Source: Crocosphaera sp.
GTDB taxonomy: Bacteria > Cyanobacteriota > Cyanobacteriia > Cyanobacteriales > Microcystaceae
Assembly: GCF_030064895.1 (NCBI RefSeq)
Contig: NZ_JASJEB010000003.1
Span: 1-64,000 of the forward strand
Direction of reading: 5' to 3'
DNA length: 64,000 nucleotides
In this document: piece by piece, positions 33,882 through 42,864 of the stretch
Position numbering within the stretch: position 1 is the first letter of the stretch
How the letters are laid out: each line of letters starts with the position of its first letter
Position numbers and translations under genes: made by a program
The notes under the pieces: model-generated
Told to the model about the DNA's origin: nothing
What the model saw: the letters and a program-made list of their open reading frames with translations, nothing else
Databases searched by the model: none

Positions 33882-35174
33882 ATGAACATTGCAGTGGTGG
33901 GCCTCAGTCACAAAACTGCCCCAGTTGAAGTCCGAGAAAAATTAAGTATTCAAGAGGCTAAAATAGAAGAAGCCTTACACCATTTAAAGGGTTATCCTCA
34001 TATTGAGGAAGTCGCTGTCATTAGCACCTGTAACCGTTTAGAAATTTATGCGGTGGTGACAGACACAGAAAAGGGTGTGGTAGAAATTACTCAATTTTTA
34101 TCGGAAACCGGTCACATTTCCCTAACCTATCTCCGTCGCTATTTATTTACCCTGCTTCATCAAGACGCAGTACGTCATCTGTTAAGGGTGGCCGCTGGTT
34201 TGGAAAGTTTAGTCTTAGGGGAAGGGCAAATTTTAGCCCAGGTGAAAACCACCCATAAATTATCCCAAAAGTACAAAAGTATTAGCAGATTACTAGATCG
34301 CCTCTTTAAACAAGCAATCACAGCAGGAAAACGGGTGCGCAGTGAAACTAATATTGGCACCGGTGCGGTATCCATTAGTTCGGCTGCGGTAGAATTAGCT
34401 GTAACCAAAGTGGATGACCTAGCTTCCCGTAACATTAGTATTATTGGTGCAGGGAAAATGGCTTGTTTACTGGTGAAGCATCTTGTGGCCAAAGGAGCGA
34501 CTTCTATCACCGTTGTTAACCGTTCCCAGCGTCGTGCCGAGGAGTTAGCCAAAAAATTCCCTCAAGCTGAGTTAACCCTGGTTTCTTTGGATGAGATGAT
34601 GACGGTTGTGGGTAACTCTCATATGGTGTTTACTAGCACGGGAGCAACCCAACCTATCTTACATCAAGACAACCTTAAAGAAGTGGTATCCGTTGAACAA
34701 GGGTTAATGTTATTTGATATCTCTGTGCCTCGAAATGTGGCTACAAACGTCCAAGATATGGAAATGGTAGAAGCTTATAATGTGGATGATTTAAAGGCTG
34801 TGGTGGCGCAAAATCATGCTAGTCGTCGTCAGATGGCTTTAGAGGCGGAAGGGTTACTAGAAGAGGAAGTGGAAGCGTTTGAGTTGTGGTGGCGTTCTTT
34901 GGAGACGGTTCCTACTATTAGCTGTTTGAGAACGAAAGTAGAGGGTATTCGTGAACAAGAATTAGAAAAAGCCTTATCCCGTTTAGGAACGGAATTTGCT
35001 GAGAAACACCAAGAGGTGATTGAAGCTTTAACCAGAGGTATTGTTAACAAAATATTACACGAACCGATGGTACAACTACGGGCCCAACAAGATATAGAGG
35101 CAAGACAGAAATGTTTACAGTCTTTACAAATGTTGTTTGACCTTGAAATTGAAATTGAAAAACAATTTGGTTAA
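33882..35174 (+). CDS. hemA: Glutamyl-tRNA reductase
   Basis: 430 residues. The catalytic Cys50 lies in [10 protein letters not shown], and the N-terminus [20 protein letters not shown] and the NADPH-binding motif [13 protein letters not shown] (about 187) identify the enzyme. It reduces glutamyl-tRNA(Glu) to glutamate-1-semialdehyde, the committed step of heme and chlorophyll synthesis by the C5 route. An AGGAG ribosome-binding site sits seven bases before the start. A strong hairpin follows the stop, and the candidate modification island begins 65 bp downstream. Confidence 0.95.
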   Translation: MNIAVVGLSHKTAPVEVREKLSIQEAKIEEALHHLKGYPHIEEVAVISTCNRLEIYAVVTDTEKGVVEITQFLSETGHISLTYLRRYLFTLLHQDAVRHLLRVAAGLESLVLGEGQILAQVKTTHKLSQKYKSISRLLDRLFKQAITAGKRVRSETNIGTGAVSISSAAVELAVTKVDDLASRNISIIGAGKMACLLVKHLVAKGATSITVVNRSQRRAEELAKKFPQAELTLVSLDEMMTVVGNSHMVFTSTGATQPILHQDNLKEVVSVEQGLMLFDISVPRNVATNVQDMEMVEAYNVDDLKAVVAQNHASRRQMALEAEGLLEEEVEAFELWWRSLETVPTISCLRTKVEGIREQELEKALSRLGTEFAEKHQEVIEALTRGIVNKILHEPMVQLRAQQDIEARQKCLQSLQMLFDLEIEIEKQFG

Positions 35175-35181
35175 AATAATC

Positions 35182-35212
35182 TGACCCCTCAACTCCAGAA
35201 GTTGGGGGGTCA
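35182..35212 (+). terminator. Strong hairpin after hemA
   Basis: TGACCCCTCAACT and AGTTGGGGGGTCA (35182-35194, 35200-35212) pair over 13 bp with one wobble around a 5-nt loop. There is no long T tract, but its position right after the stop favours termination. It also marks the junction with the downstream island. Confidence 0.6.
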
Positions 35213-35239
35213 GCATTTCTGAGTCAAACATCAAAATTT

Positions 35240-37396
35240 ATGTCCTATCCGCGCGTTTTAGTGGTAACAAACTGTACAGGAGAAAAGCGATTTAAACCCA
35301 AAAATAAGCTTCAACTGTCAGATTTTCAGGATTCTCAATTATTAATATCTCGTTCAAAACAGTTGAGTGAGTTTGCTTGTTGTGCAGGGGAAATGTACAC
35401 AGGTGCGCAACATTTACGTTTGATGGAAGGGCTTAATTTGTTGCGTGAAGTAGGAAAGGAAAAGAATAATAATTGTGATATTACAATAGATTTAGCCATT
35501 ATTTCGGCTGGATATGGCTTAATTGATGAGTATAAAATGATTGTCCCTTATGAAGCTACTTTTAACACAATGAAGGGACAAGAGTTGGATGAATGGGCGC
35601 AATTTTTAGGGATTCATGACGCTTTTGAGCAGCTAATTGCTGATTATGATTTGATTTTTATCTTATTAAGTGAAAATTATTTACGTGCGCTTAACTTACC
35701 TGTTAAAACCAACTCTAATCAGACGTTTATTTTCTTAGCAAGTTGGGGAAGTAGTGAGTATATTAAAATCAATTTTAGTCAACATTTTGTCCTTCCTTTG
35801 TCTAATGCAGAAGCCAAACATTATGGTTACGGATTAGTGGGTTTAAAAGGATTTTTGTTTAAACAATTTGCTCAAACCGTAACACAAGATATTCAATTAA
35901 TTATTAAACTTTTCAAAAGTCCTGAATTATTTAAAGAAGTAATTAATAGATTAGTTGAACAGAAAGAAAGTTATTCAGTGCCATTAAACTTACCTTTTAT
36001 TGATGGTAACAATAAACTAAAAAAGCAACGATCTGAGCTATCGGAGGTTATTCCTCTTCCTTCAATTCCTCCTGCAGCTAATTATCATCATGGAATGAAG
36101 TATTTTATTCCAGAATGGGACGATTATGTTGACCCCAATTTTGATTTTATTCAAGATCAATTTACACCTAATAGAATTCCTCACAAAGATGATTTTTATG
36201 CTCATCAACTGTTTGAATCTCCTAATTACGATGGGATTCTAGTGTCTAAAGTCGTTTTTGACAAAAGCAAAAAAAAACAAAAAGCAATACTACAACAAGG
36301 AATTCATGATTATATTCGTTTCTCTGGAGAAATTATAGGAGATTGTGGGGCTTTTGGATACATTAAACAAGAATTTCCTCCTTATACCACCGAAGAAATT
36401 TTAGACTATTATCAACAATGTGGGTTTAATTATGGGGTTAGTATTGATCATTTAATTGTTGGTAAATTTGCTGAAAAGGGTATTAGAGAAAAACGCTATG
36501 ACTTAACAATAAAAAATGCTGAAGAATTCTTGACAAAACACTCACAATATGGGTATAAATTTACCCCAGTAGGGGCAATTCAAGGGTGGAACCCTCAAAC
36601 TTATGCTGAAGCTGCAAAAGCTTATATAAAAATGGGTTATACTTATTTAGCTGTGGGAGGAGTAGCGAGAGAAAAAATAGAGAAAATTATTGATATTTTA
36701 CTGGCGATTTATCCTTATTTAACACCAGATATCAAACTTCATTTATTTGGGGTAGGAAGACTAAATGCAGTTCCGATTTTTCGTCATTTAGGTGTTACTA
36801 GCTTTGATTCTGCTAGTCCTTTAAGAAAAGCTTGGTTAAGTCCAGAAGCCAACTATCATGGAGTTAATCATAATGTTTATGCAGCTATTAGAATTCCTCA
36901 AGCGAATCATAGGAATAAAAAGATTAAAGAGTTAATTCAATTTGATTGCAAAAGTTATCTAAGCAATTCTATTATTTATTTATTTATTATCACTAGCTTT
37001 TGGAAGTGGGAAATCATTCAAATTCTTGAACAAGAAGCTTTAAAAGTGTTAAGAGATTTTGATGAAAATCAAGCTTATATTGATCTGACTCTAGAAACAG
37101 TTTTAACTTATAATCAGTTATTTGTAAAAGATAGATTATTGCCTAAGTATAGATTCATGTATAAAATACTTTTAGAAGATAAACCTTGGAAAGACTGTGA
37201 TTGTGTAATTTGTCAAAGTTTAGGCGTTGATACTTTAATCTTTAGAGGAAATGACCGTAACCGTCGCCGAGGTTTTCATAATACTTATATGTTTTATAAA
37301 CGATTTAAAGCTTTACTTGAAGAAATGGACTTAAGAGAATTCAATCATAAAAAAATTAGTAATAAGAGTCAAGAAGAAATGATAAAAATAGCTTAA
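35240..37396 (+). CDS. DpdA-like tRNA-guanine transglycosylase family protein with DUF6884-like N-terminus
   Basis: 718 residues. The N-terminal domain (about 1-200: VVTNCTGEKRF, SAGYGLIDEYKMIVPYEATF) resembles DUF6884. A TGT-like barrel follows (about 285-600: SGEIIGDCGAFGYIKQ with an Asp near 368, FTPVGAIQGWN, YLAVGGV, SFDSASPLRKAW with an Asp near 522). The C-terminal zinc site is CDCVIC at 653-658 with His680 (C-x-C-x2-C-x21-H). TGT enzymes exchange guanine for a 7-deazaguanine in tRNA; DpdA proteins do this in DNA, inserting preQ0-derived bases. The zinc site and the island context (second TGT-like gene, DGQHR gene, helicase, nuclease) favour a DpdA role. No preQ0 synthesis genes are present here. 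DNA as substrate is inferred; an RNA substrate cannot be excluded. Confidence 0.75.
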   Translation: MSYPRVLVVTNCTGEKRFKPKNKLQLSDFQDSQLLISRSKQLSEFACCAGEMYTGAQHLRLMEGLNLLREVGKEKNNNCDITIDLAIISAGYGLIDEYKMIVPYEATFNTMKGQELDEWAQFLGIHDAFEQLIADYDLIFILLSENYLRALNLPVKTNSNQTFIFLASWGSSEYIKINFSQHFVLPLSNAEAKHYGYGLVGLKGFLFKQFAQTVTQDIQLIIKLFKSPELFKEVINRLVEQKESYSVPLNLPFIDGNNKLKKQRSELSEVIPLPSIPPAANYHHGMKYFIPEWDDYVDPNFDFIQDQFTPNRIPHKDDFYAHQLFESPNYDGILVSKVVFDKSKKKQKAILQQGIHDYIRFSGEIIGDCGAFGYIKQEFPPYTTEEILDYYQQCGFNYGVSIDHLIVGKFAEKGIREKRYDLTIKNAEEFLTKHSQYGYKFTPVGAIQGWNPQTYAEAAKAYIKMGYTYLAVGGVAREKIEKIIDILLAIYPYLTPDIKLHLFGVGRLNAVPIFRHLGVTSFDSASPLRKAWLSPEANYHGVNHNVYAAIRIPQANHRNKKIKELIQFDCKSYLSNSIIYLFIITSFWKWEIIQILEQEALKVLRDFDENQAYIDLTLETVLTYNQLFVKDRLLPKYRFMYKILLEDKPWKDCDCVICQSLGVDTLIFRGNDRNRRRGFHNTYMFYKRFKALLEEMDLREFNHKKISNKSQEEMIKIA

Positions 37397-37458
37397 TTTT
37401 TTGATAAGGTTTAATTTATTCGTCTTTTTTCTATTTGATAGTATTATTTTTTATCAAC

Positions 37459-38328
37459 ATGAATAATCATTTTCTTCCTGTCTTTTCTCTAGATTGGATA
37501 AAACGCCTAGAACAACTAAATACTCTTGAAGGAGATTATGGCATACTTGCTCCTTTTTCTTGTTATGATAAGCTGTTGGATAAAATTAGGAATTTTGATC
37601 AACCTTTTTTGATAGATAGTGGAGTTTTTGAGAAGCATAATAAGTCTTTATATTATCAACTGAATTGTGAGTTTAAGCATGAACAATGGATCCGAAAATT
37701 TAACTTAGCTAGTGAAAATAAATTACGCAAAATTATACACAACTATTTGAAACGATGTAACTCTTTTTCTCCTGATTTTGTTTTTGCTCCTGATATTATA
37801 GGAGAACCTTTGATTTCCCTCTATTTAGCAAGACTAAGTTGGGATGAATATTGGAAAGAACATAGGAACTATCATTTAATTGGTGTTGTTCAAATGGGAG
37901 CAATACTTTATAATTGGAAAGAAAAATCTGTTCCTTCTCAAGATTCTTTCTTGCCTTATTATAACTCACCTAAAAGTTATCTTTCATCTTTAATTAGTGA
38001 GTATAAAAATATTGGTTATAAATATCTTGCTTTGGGTGGGTTACTCAAACTAGATAAAAGAAAGAGAACTCACTTAAAATTTGGGTTATCAGTTCAAGAA
38101 TTAGATAACTTATTAGCTTGGAGTCGACCCGATTTTGTTTTAGGAGGATTGGCTTTGAGTCGTTTAGAGGTGTTAAAAAAGCATAAAGTTTGGGCTGATT
38201 CTGCGGGGTGGTTTTGGTGGAATAGTTGCTATGAAAAAAGATTCAAAAACCGTAACGTCTTACAAGAAATCATCAATTTTGCCTCTCATTCGTCTTCAAT
38301 AAAACAAAACTCAACTTTTTTACTTTGA
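37459..38328 (+). CDS. Second TGT-like (DpdA-related) barrel protein
   Basis: 289 residues from ATG 37459 (a TTG at 37435 is in frame but less likely). It has barrel-type motifs in the order expected of transglycosylase relatives: FLIDSGVFEK, PDFVFAPDIIGEP, LIGVVQMGA, YKYLALGGLLKL, FVLGGLALSRL and WADSAGWFWW. It lacks the C-terminal CxCxxC zinc site and the N-terminal domain of the neighbour, which it follows by 62 bp. It may be a partner subunit, a second base-exchange enzyme or a degenerate paralogue. Pairing of two TGT-like genes in one operon is the odd feature. Catalytic competence cannot be decided by eye. Confidence 0.6.
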   Translation: MNNHFLPVFSLDWIKRLEQLNTLEGDYGILAPFSCYDKLLDKIRNFDQPFLIDSGVFEKHNKSLYYQLNCEFKHEQWIRKFNLASENKLRKIIHNYLKRCNSFSPDFVFAPDIIGEPLISLYLARLSWDEYWKEHRNYHLIGVVQMGAILYNWKEKSVPSQDSFLPYYNSPKSYLSSLISEYKNIGYKYLALGGLLKLDKRKRTHLKFGLSVQELDNLLAWSRPDFVLGGLALSRLEVLKKHKVWADSAGWFWWNSCYEKRFKNRNVLQEIINFASHSSSIKQNSTFLL

Positions 38329-38475
38329 CTTTAACTAACAAAAAAGTTGTTTCTTTCTCATATATTATAAATCTATGTCAGGAAAACTGATGAGATTTGC
38401 ATTAGGTACGGGTATGTTAAAATAAAGTATACTATTAGTAAATAGTTGATTTTAAACTGTTTCAAGGATAACTTT

Positions 38476-38736
38476 ATGAACACTCAATTAGTTGATTCAA
38501 TTACCCAGATAATTGAATGCTTAACCCCTGAAGAAAAAGACCTTTTAAAAGAAAAAATTAAGCCTATTCTGCAAGATAAGCACATCAAAAAACCGTCTCA
38601 TTTTCAAGAGAAAGCCTCTCCTCAAGAATGGAATAATGCTTTTCAAGAATGGATAGACAGTCATAGAAATAAGAATCTTCCGTGTCTTTCTGATGAAGCC
38701 ATTAGTCGAGAAAATATTTATGGAGAAAGAGGATAA
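38476..38736 (+). CDS. Antitoxin-like small protein, partner of PIN toxin
   Basis: 86 residues from ATG 38476, with AAGGA about eight bases upstream. The N-terminal half (SITQIIECLTPEEKDLLKEKI) is helical, as in DUF2281/VapB-type antitoxins of cyanobacteria; the C-terminal half is a polar tail likely to bind the toxin. The stop TAA is directly followed by the toxin start TTG, giving tight coupling. DNA-binding fold not identified, so the antitoxin role rests mainly on gene order. Confidence 0.65.
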   Translation: MNTQLVDSITQIIECLTPEEKDLLKEKIKPILQDKHIKKPSHFQEKASPQEWNNAFQEWIDSHRNKNLPCLSDEAISRENIYGERG

Positions 38737-39177
38737 TTGGCTTTTTTACTTGACACCAATATTCTATTACGAATGATTGATTTAGACCATCCGATGAATA
38801 AAGATGTTACTAATTCAATTAAAAGTTTGCGCTCACAAAATGAACAGCTTTTTATTATTTCTCAAAATCTGATTGAGTTTTGGAATGTTTGTACTCGCCC
38901 TCTAGAAAAAAATGGTTTAGGAATGACTGTTTCTGAAACTGAAGGAGAAGTTTCTCGAATAGAAAATATTTTTATTGTTCTTCCTGATACCTCGAAAATT
39001 TATCTTCAATGGCGAAATTTAGTCAAAAAATATCAAGTTAAAGGGGTGAAAGTTCATGATACACGCCTAGTTGCTGCTATGTTAGTTTATGAAATTGATA
39101 AAATTTTAACGTTTAATGTTAATGATTTTAGACGTTTTTCAGAAATTACAGCCATTCACCCAACAGATATAAGTTAA
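38737..39177 (+). CDS. PIN-domain RNase toxin (VapC-like)
   Basis: 146 residues starting at TTG 38737 immediately after the antitoxin stop. Acidic PIN residues are visible: Asp in FLLDTNILLR (about 6), Glu in NLIEFWNVC (about 48), Asp in VHDTRLVAA (about 109) and Asp in FNVNDFRRF (about 128). Such proteins cleave tRNA or rRNA when not neutralised. As a unit with the upstream gene this is a VapBC-type module, placed inside the island. Its 3' end overlaps the convergent DGQHR gene by 4 bp. Confidence 0.8.
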   Translation: MAFLLDTNILLRMIDLDHPMNKDVTNSIKSLRSQNEQLFIISQNLIEFWNVCTRPLEKNGLGMTVSETEGEVSRIENIFIVLPDTSKIYLQWRNLVKKYQVKGVKVHDTRLVAAMLVYEIDKILTFNVNDFRRFSEITAIHPTDIS

Positions 39178-40265
39178 ACCATAATTTCCATTATTCCCAC
39201 AAATTCCCGAAGCACTTTATGACAAGCTTTAACTGTAGTTTTTGTATTAGAAATAATCGGTTCTTCTGTTGCTCCTATCTGTATTACTCCTCGTTCTAAC
39301 CAAAATTTATTATCTCTTCGCCAATCCAATTTTTTTAAGTTTTTTAACCACTTTTCTAACTGTTCTGCTGGTACATCTTCTTGATATAAATCATGGGCTA
39401 ATAGTCCCAATGCTTGTAAAAAAACCGCACTAACTAATAAAGTTTCTTGTCTTTGTTGACTTCGTTCTTCTTTAGTCATCACTCGCCAAGGATTATTATC
39501 AAAAATGTTAGCCGATGCTATCCAAAAGCTTCTAGCCCAATTTATTTTTGCTTCTAAATTTTCCTGAGATTTGAGACTAGGAAACATATATTTTGTTGTT
39601 GTTACTAAGGTAGAAAGGGTCATTAATTTAGGATTATAATGACCTAAACCTGTTTCTATCATTTCAATATTATCTATAAATTGAGGAACCGTTTCTAGTA
39701 AATTCTTAGCCATTAAAACTGCCGGAGAACGTTGGTCAAAATAGTGAGATAAAGAAATACTCGGACGTTGAACTAATAAGTTTTGGTCACGAAATGCTTG
39801 ACGTTCCTCTTCTAAAGATAATCCTGAATATAACAATACACCGATTTCTAATTGAGACAAATGCTTAAATTTTATTGAATCTTTTTCTTGAATTTCTTTT
39901 AAAACTTGATAAATTCCAAAACAGCGATGCTGTCCATCGGTTAAACGTAAACTAACAGAATGATAGGGTAAAAAAAGTTTGCCTTCTTCATACCTTGGTT
40001 TTGGTTGAACATTAACACAAATGGGAGGAAAAAATATCATCCCCGTTTGATAATTTTCCAGAATATAAACAGCAATTTGTTTAACCCGTACTTTGTTAAG
40101 TTTCCGTTGGGCAAAATCTGGTAACTCAGGCTGATTAGGCACATATAAACGGTTATCATCGATTAATCGGGCAATATCTCCTAAAAAAAGGCTTCCCAAA
40201 TAGCTTATATGTTTATCTTGAGGACTACGACGCACAGAGACAGCATTAATAATAAGTTCCATCAT
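39174..40265 (-). CDS. DGQHR domain protein (DndB/DpdB-like)
   Basis: 363 residues with the signature LTDGQHR at 108-114. Proteins with DGQHR include DndB, which regulates DNA phosphorothioation genes, and DpdB, required with DpdA to make deazaguanine DNA. Other supporting segments: VRVKQIAVYILENYQTGMIFFPPI (partly quoted, DNA-binding-like) near 60-81, and FRDQNLLVQRP (about 159), a ParB/DGQHR-type pattern. It lies on the opposite strand to the other island genes, 90 bp from the start of the RHH-helicase-nuclease operon and convergent with the VapC gene. The shared divergent region holds a perfect palindrome. Confidence 0.7.
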   Translation of the reverse strand: MMELIINAVSVRRSPQDKHISYLGSLFLGDIARLIDDNRLYVPNQPELPDFAQRKLNKVRVKQIAVYILENYQTGMIFFPPICVNVQPKPRYEEGKLFLPYHSVSLRLTDGQHRCFGIYQVLKEIQEKDSIKFKHLSQLEIGVLLYSGLSLEEERQAFRDQNLLVQRPSISLSHYFDQRSPAVLMAKNLLETVPQFIDNIEMIETGLGHYNPKLMTLSTLVTTTKYMFPSLKSQENLEAKINWARSFWIASANIFDNNPWRVMTKEERSQQRQETLLVSAVFLQALGLLAHDLYQEDVPAEQLEKWLKNLKKLDWRRDNKFWLERGVIQIGATEEPIISNTKTTVKACHKVLREFVGIMEIMV

Positions 40266-40281
40266 TAAAATATCTTGTAAT

Positions 40282-40293
40282 CATGTATACATG
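40282..40293. promoter_or_regulatory. Perfect 12-bp palindrome in divergent promoter
   Basis: CATGTATACATG is self-complementary and lies in the 89-bp gap between the DGQHR gene and the RHH-like gene. Its place and symmetry suit an operator for a dimeric regulator, for instance the RHH-like protein encoded next to it. Confidence 0.5.
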
Positions 40294-40354
40294 GTAGCAG
40301 GTGTTAGGGGAAGCAGATTAGAATTACTAATGTTTTAGATTAAGTATTTTTATT

Positions 40355-40609
40355 TTGACCCCGACTATTCGAGTTCCCACTGAACTTTATCAAACCTTGC
40401 AAGAAATCAAGGTTTCTTTGGAAAGTGAGCATTTTTCCGCAGCACCCACCATGCAAGACTTAGTAAGCGTGTCTGTCAAGCGTTTTATCCGAGATTGGAA
40501 TAACCCAAAGCAGCAGAAAGAGATTATTGAGGAATTATTAAAGAATCGTCAAGATTCTCGCTCAAAAATGGGGAGACCGAAAAGTGATAATAGTGAGAAG
40601 GGAAGATAA
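40355..40609 (+). CDS. Small ribbon-helix-helix-like protein
   Basis: 84 residues from TTG 40355; no in-frame ATG is available. The pattern TIRVPTELYQTLQEI then a second helix PTMQDLVSVSVKRFIRDW is strand-helix-helix, as in RHH repressors and antitoxins. The C-terminus is basic (RSKMGRPKSDNSEKGR). The stop overlaps the helicase start by one base (TAATG), so translation is coupled. It could autoregulate the operon through the nearby palindrome or act as an accessory subunit. RHH assignment is by pattern only. Confidence 0.5.
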   Translation: MTPTIRVPTELYQTLQEIKVSLESEHFSAAPTMQDLVSVSVKRFIRDWNNPKQQKEIIEELLKNRQDSRSKMGRPKSDNSEKGR

Positions 40610-42849
40610 TGATAGATATTCAGACTTTTCATAGTTGTTTAGCTCAAACTACTGCACGAGGCTATGACTTAGACGATAATCAAAAAAAAGCAGTAGAATA
40701 TGGAGATGGTCAATTGTGGCTTTTAGCTGGCCCTGGCTCTGGAAAAAGTGAAGTCCTGGTAACACGAACCTTAAAGTTACTTTGTGTAGATAATATTGAG
40801 CCTAAATCAATTTTTCTGACAACTTTTACAGAAAAAGCAGCAAGAAACCTTGAGGATCGTTTAGCAACATATCTTGCAGTCTTACAAAACACGGATTCTG
40901 ACATCAAAGATGTTGATATAGCTGATATTAGAATAGGAACACTACATAGTTTATGCAATGATATTCTACAAGAATACCGCTATCCAAATTACCAAAATGT
41001 TCGTCTTTTAGACAAAGTCGAACAAGATTTATTCACTTATCGTTATTCTGATATTTCAAAACATGAAGATTTAGATTTTTGGATACATTTTGATTATGTC
41101 GTAAAAACATGGAAAAAGCCAAAGAATCAAAAACCAAAGTATCCACCAAATAAATGGCAACGAGCTAAAGCAGGAGTTACACTTTTTAATCATATTGTAG
41201 AAGATTATCTTGATATAGATAGAATGCTTAATGCAGGTGAACATTGGGAAACTTTAGCAGAACTATATCAACAATATTCTCAAGCATTAAAAGATAATTA
41301 CCGTTGCGACTTTGCTCATCTTCAAGCTTACTTTCTTGAATTTCTTAAGTCTCCTGCTAGTCGACAGTTTTTAGAAGGAGATTACCAAAATCCTCCTTTA
41401 AAGTATATATTAGTCGATGAATATCAAGATACTAATCCAATTCAAGAACGTATTTATTTAGCTCTCGCTCATCAAAAACCCCATAATATTACTGTAGTTG
41501 GAGATGATGACCAAGCACTATATCGTTTTCGAGGTGGCAATGTTACTTGTATGGTTAATTTTGATAAAGCCTGTCAAGAGATATTTAATCAAACTCCTCA
41601 TCAACTTCAGCTAGAAAATAACTACCGTTCTCATCCTGATATTGTTAACTTTTTCAATCACTATATCACTTCATTTGCAGAAATGAATGTTTCAGGAGTT
41701 CGTGCGCCGAACAAGCAACCAATTATCGCTGCTTCATCTATTTCTGGTAATTATCCTGCTGTTTCTTGGATTCAAACCAAAAACGTAGGAGATTTAGCTA
41801 ATTCCGTTGCTCAATTTATTCATAATCATTTGATAAGTGATGGTATTATCAAGGATCTCAGTCAATGTGTTTTATTACTACGAAGTGCTAAAGATTCACC
41901 TAGAAATGCTGGCCCATTTATTCAAGCATTTCAGAACTTAGGAATCCCTATTTATAATCCTCGTTCTAAGTCTTTTATGGATAGTGGAGAAGTTAAGTGT
42001 TTACTAGCAGCACTAATTCAAGTGATTGATAAAAATCATAGTTTTCAATCAAAAAAAGATCCAAAAGGAAAGCCTTTATCTTGGGTTACACCTATTCAAG
42101 AATGGTTTGCTACTTTAGATCACATAAGAAATGACTCTAATATATCTACTAATTCTCTAGATGACTACTTAAAAAAGAGCAACACAAAACTATCAGAAGT
42201 ATGTAAAAATAGCTCATCCCAAGATAATCCAGGACGATTTCTTAAACTAAACTTACTAGAAATTATCTATCGGATTCTAGCACAAGAGCCATTTTTAACA
42301 TGGAGACAAGATCCTGTTAGGAACTTACGTCTTTCTAAAGTCACTCGTTTATTTGAAGGCTACAATAGTTTTAATTTAGATTCTTTGCGAGCCAATTATA
42401 CAGGTACTGAAATTGATTCAAGCTTTCTTAATCGTTTTTATAATATGTTTGTTAGCTACTTAATTGAAGCAGGAATTGATGAAGATGAAGATGATGAGGT
42501 TATTGTTCCTGAAGGTTCTCTGCCAATTATGACAATTCATCAATCAAAAGGATTAGAGTTTCCTTTCGTATTCGTTGTAACTAAGTTAGGTAGAGAAGGA
42601 CAAGTCGGAGCAGCACAACAACTTGAGCAAACTTTAGCTCCATTTAGACAGAATCTTTATCCAAGAGTGACTAGAACTCCTGAAGATTTAGCCATAGAAG
42701 ATGATATTCGCTTGCTTTATGTAGCTTATTCTCGCGCACAGTATGGTCTAATTTTAATAGGAACAAAGACGCAGATTAAAAGCCATATTGCTGTTCCTAA
42801 TCGAGATCATTTAGAATTTCAACGAAACACAGATGCTCTTATTATATAA
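40609..42849 (+). CDS. UvrD/Rep-type superfamily 1 helicase
   Basis: 746 residues. Helicase motifs in order: Q-like DDNQKKAVEYG, motif I AGPGSGKSE (about 40), motif Ia LTTFTEKAA, motif II LVDEYQDTNP (about 272), motif III VVGDDDQALYRFRGG, motif IV NNYRSHP, motif V TIHQSKGLEF (about 645) and motif VI LLYVAYSRAQ (about 705). It is a 3'-5' DNA translocase of the UvrD/PcrA class. Sequence of the middle (about 450-600) is less typical and may be a specificity insertion. Coupled to the RHH-like gene upstream and followed after 15 bp by a Cas4/RecB-like nuclease, as in AddAB-like helicase-nuclease pairs. Confidence 0.9.
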   Translation: MIDIQTFHSCLAQTTARGYDLDDNQKKAVEYGDGQLWLLAGPGSGKSEVLVTRTLKLLCVDNIEPKSIFLTTFTEKAARNLEDRLATYLAVLQNTDSDIKDVDIADIRIGTLHSLCNDILQEYRYPNYQNVRLLDKVEQDLFTYRYSDISKHEDLDFWIHFDYVVKTWKKPKNQKPKYPPNKWQRAKAGVTLFNHIVEDYLDIDRMLNAGEHWETLAELYQQYSQALKDNYRCDFAHLQAYFLEFLKSPASRQFLEGDYQNPPLKYILVDEYQDTNPIQERIYLALAHQKPHNITVVGDDDQALYRFRGGNVTCMVNFDKACQEIFNQTPHQLQLENNYRSHPDIVNFFNHYITSFAEMNVSGVRAPNKQPIIAASSISGNYPAVSWIQTKNVGDLANSVAQFIHNHLISDGIIKDLSQCVLLLRSAKDSPRNAGPFIQAFQNLGIPIYNPRSKSFMDSGEVKCLLAALIQVIDKNHSFQSKKDPKGKPLSWVTPIQEWFATLDHIRNDSNISTNSLDDYLKKSNTKLSEVCKNSSSQDNPGRFLKLNLLEIIYRILAQEPFLTWRQDPVRNLRLSKVTRLFEGYNSFNLDSLRANYTGTEIDSSFLNRFYNMFVSYLIEAGIDEDEDDEVIVPEGSLPIMTIHQSKGLEFPFVFVVTKLGREGQVGAAQQLEQTLAPFRQNLYPRVTRTPEDLAIEDDIRLLYVAYSRAQYGLILIGTKTQIKSHIAVPNRDHLEFQRNTDALII

Positions 42850-42864
42850 ATAAAGGTAAAATTA

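Noticed and set aside
34175-34552. 125-codon frame antisense to hemA
   Set aside because: hemA is beyond doubt; the antisense frame has no recognisable motif.
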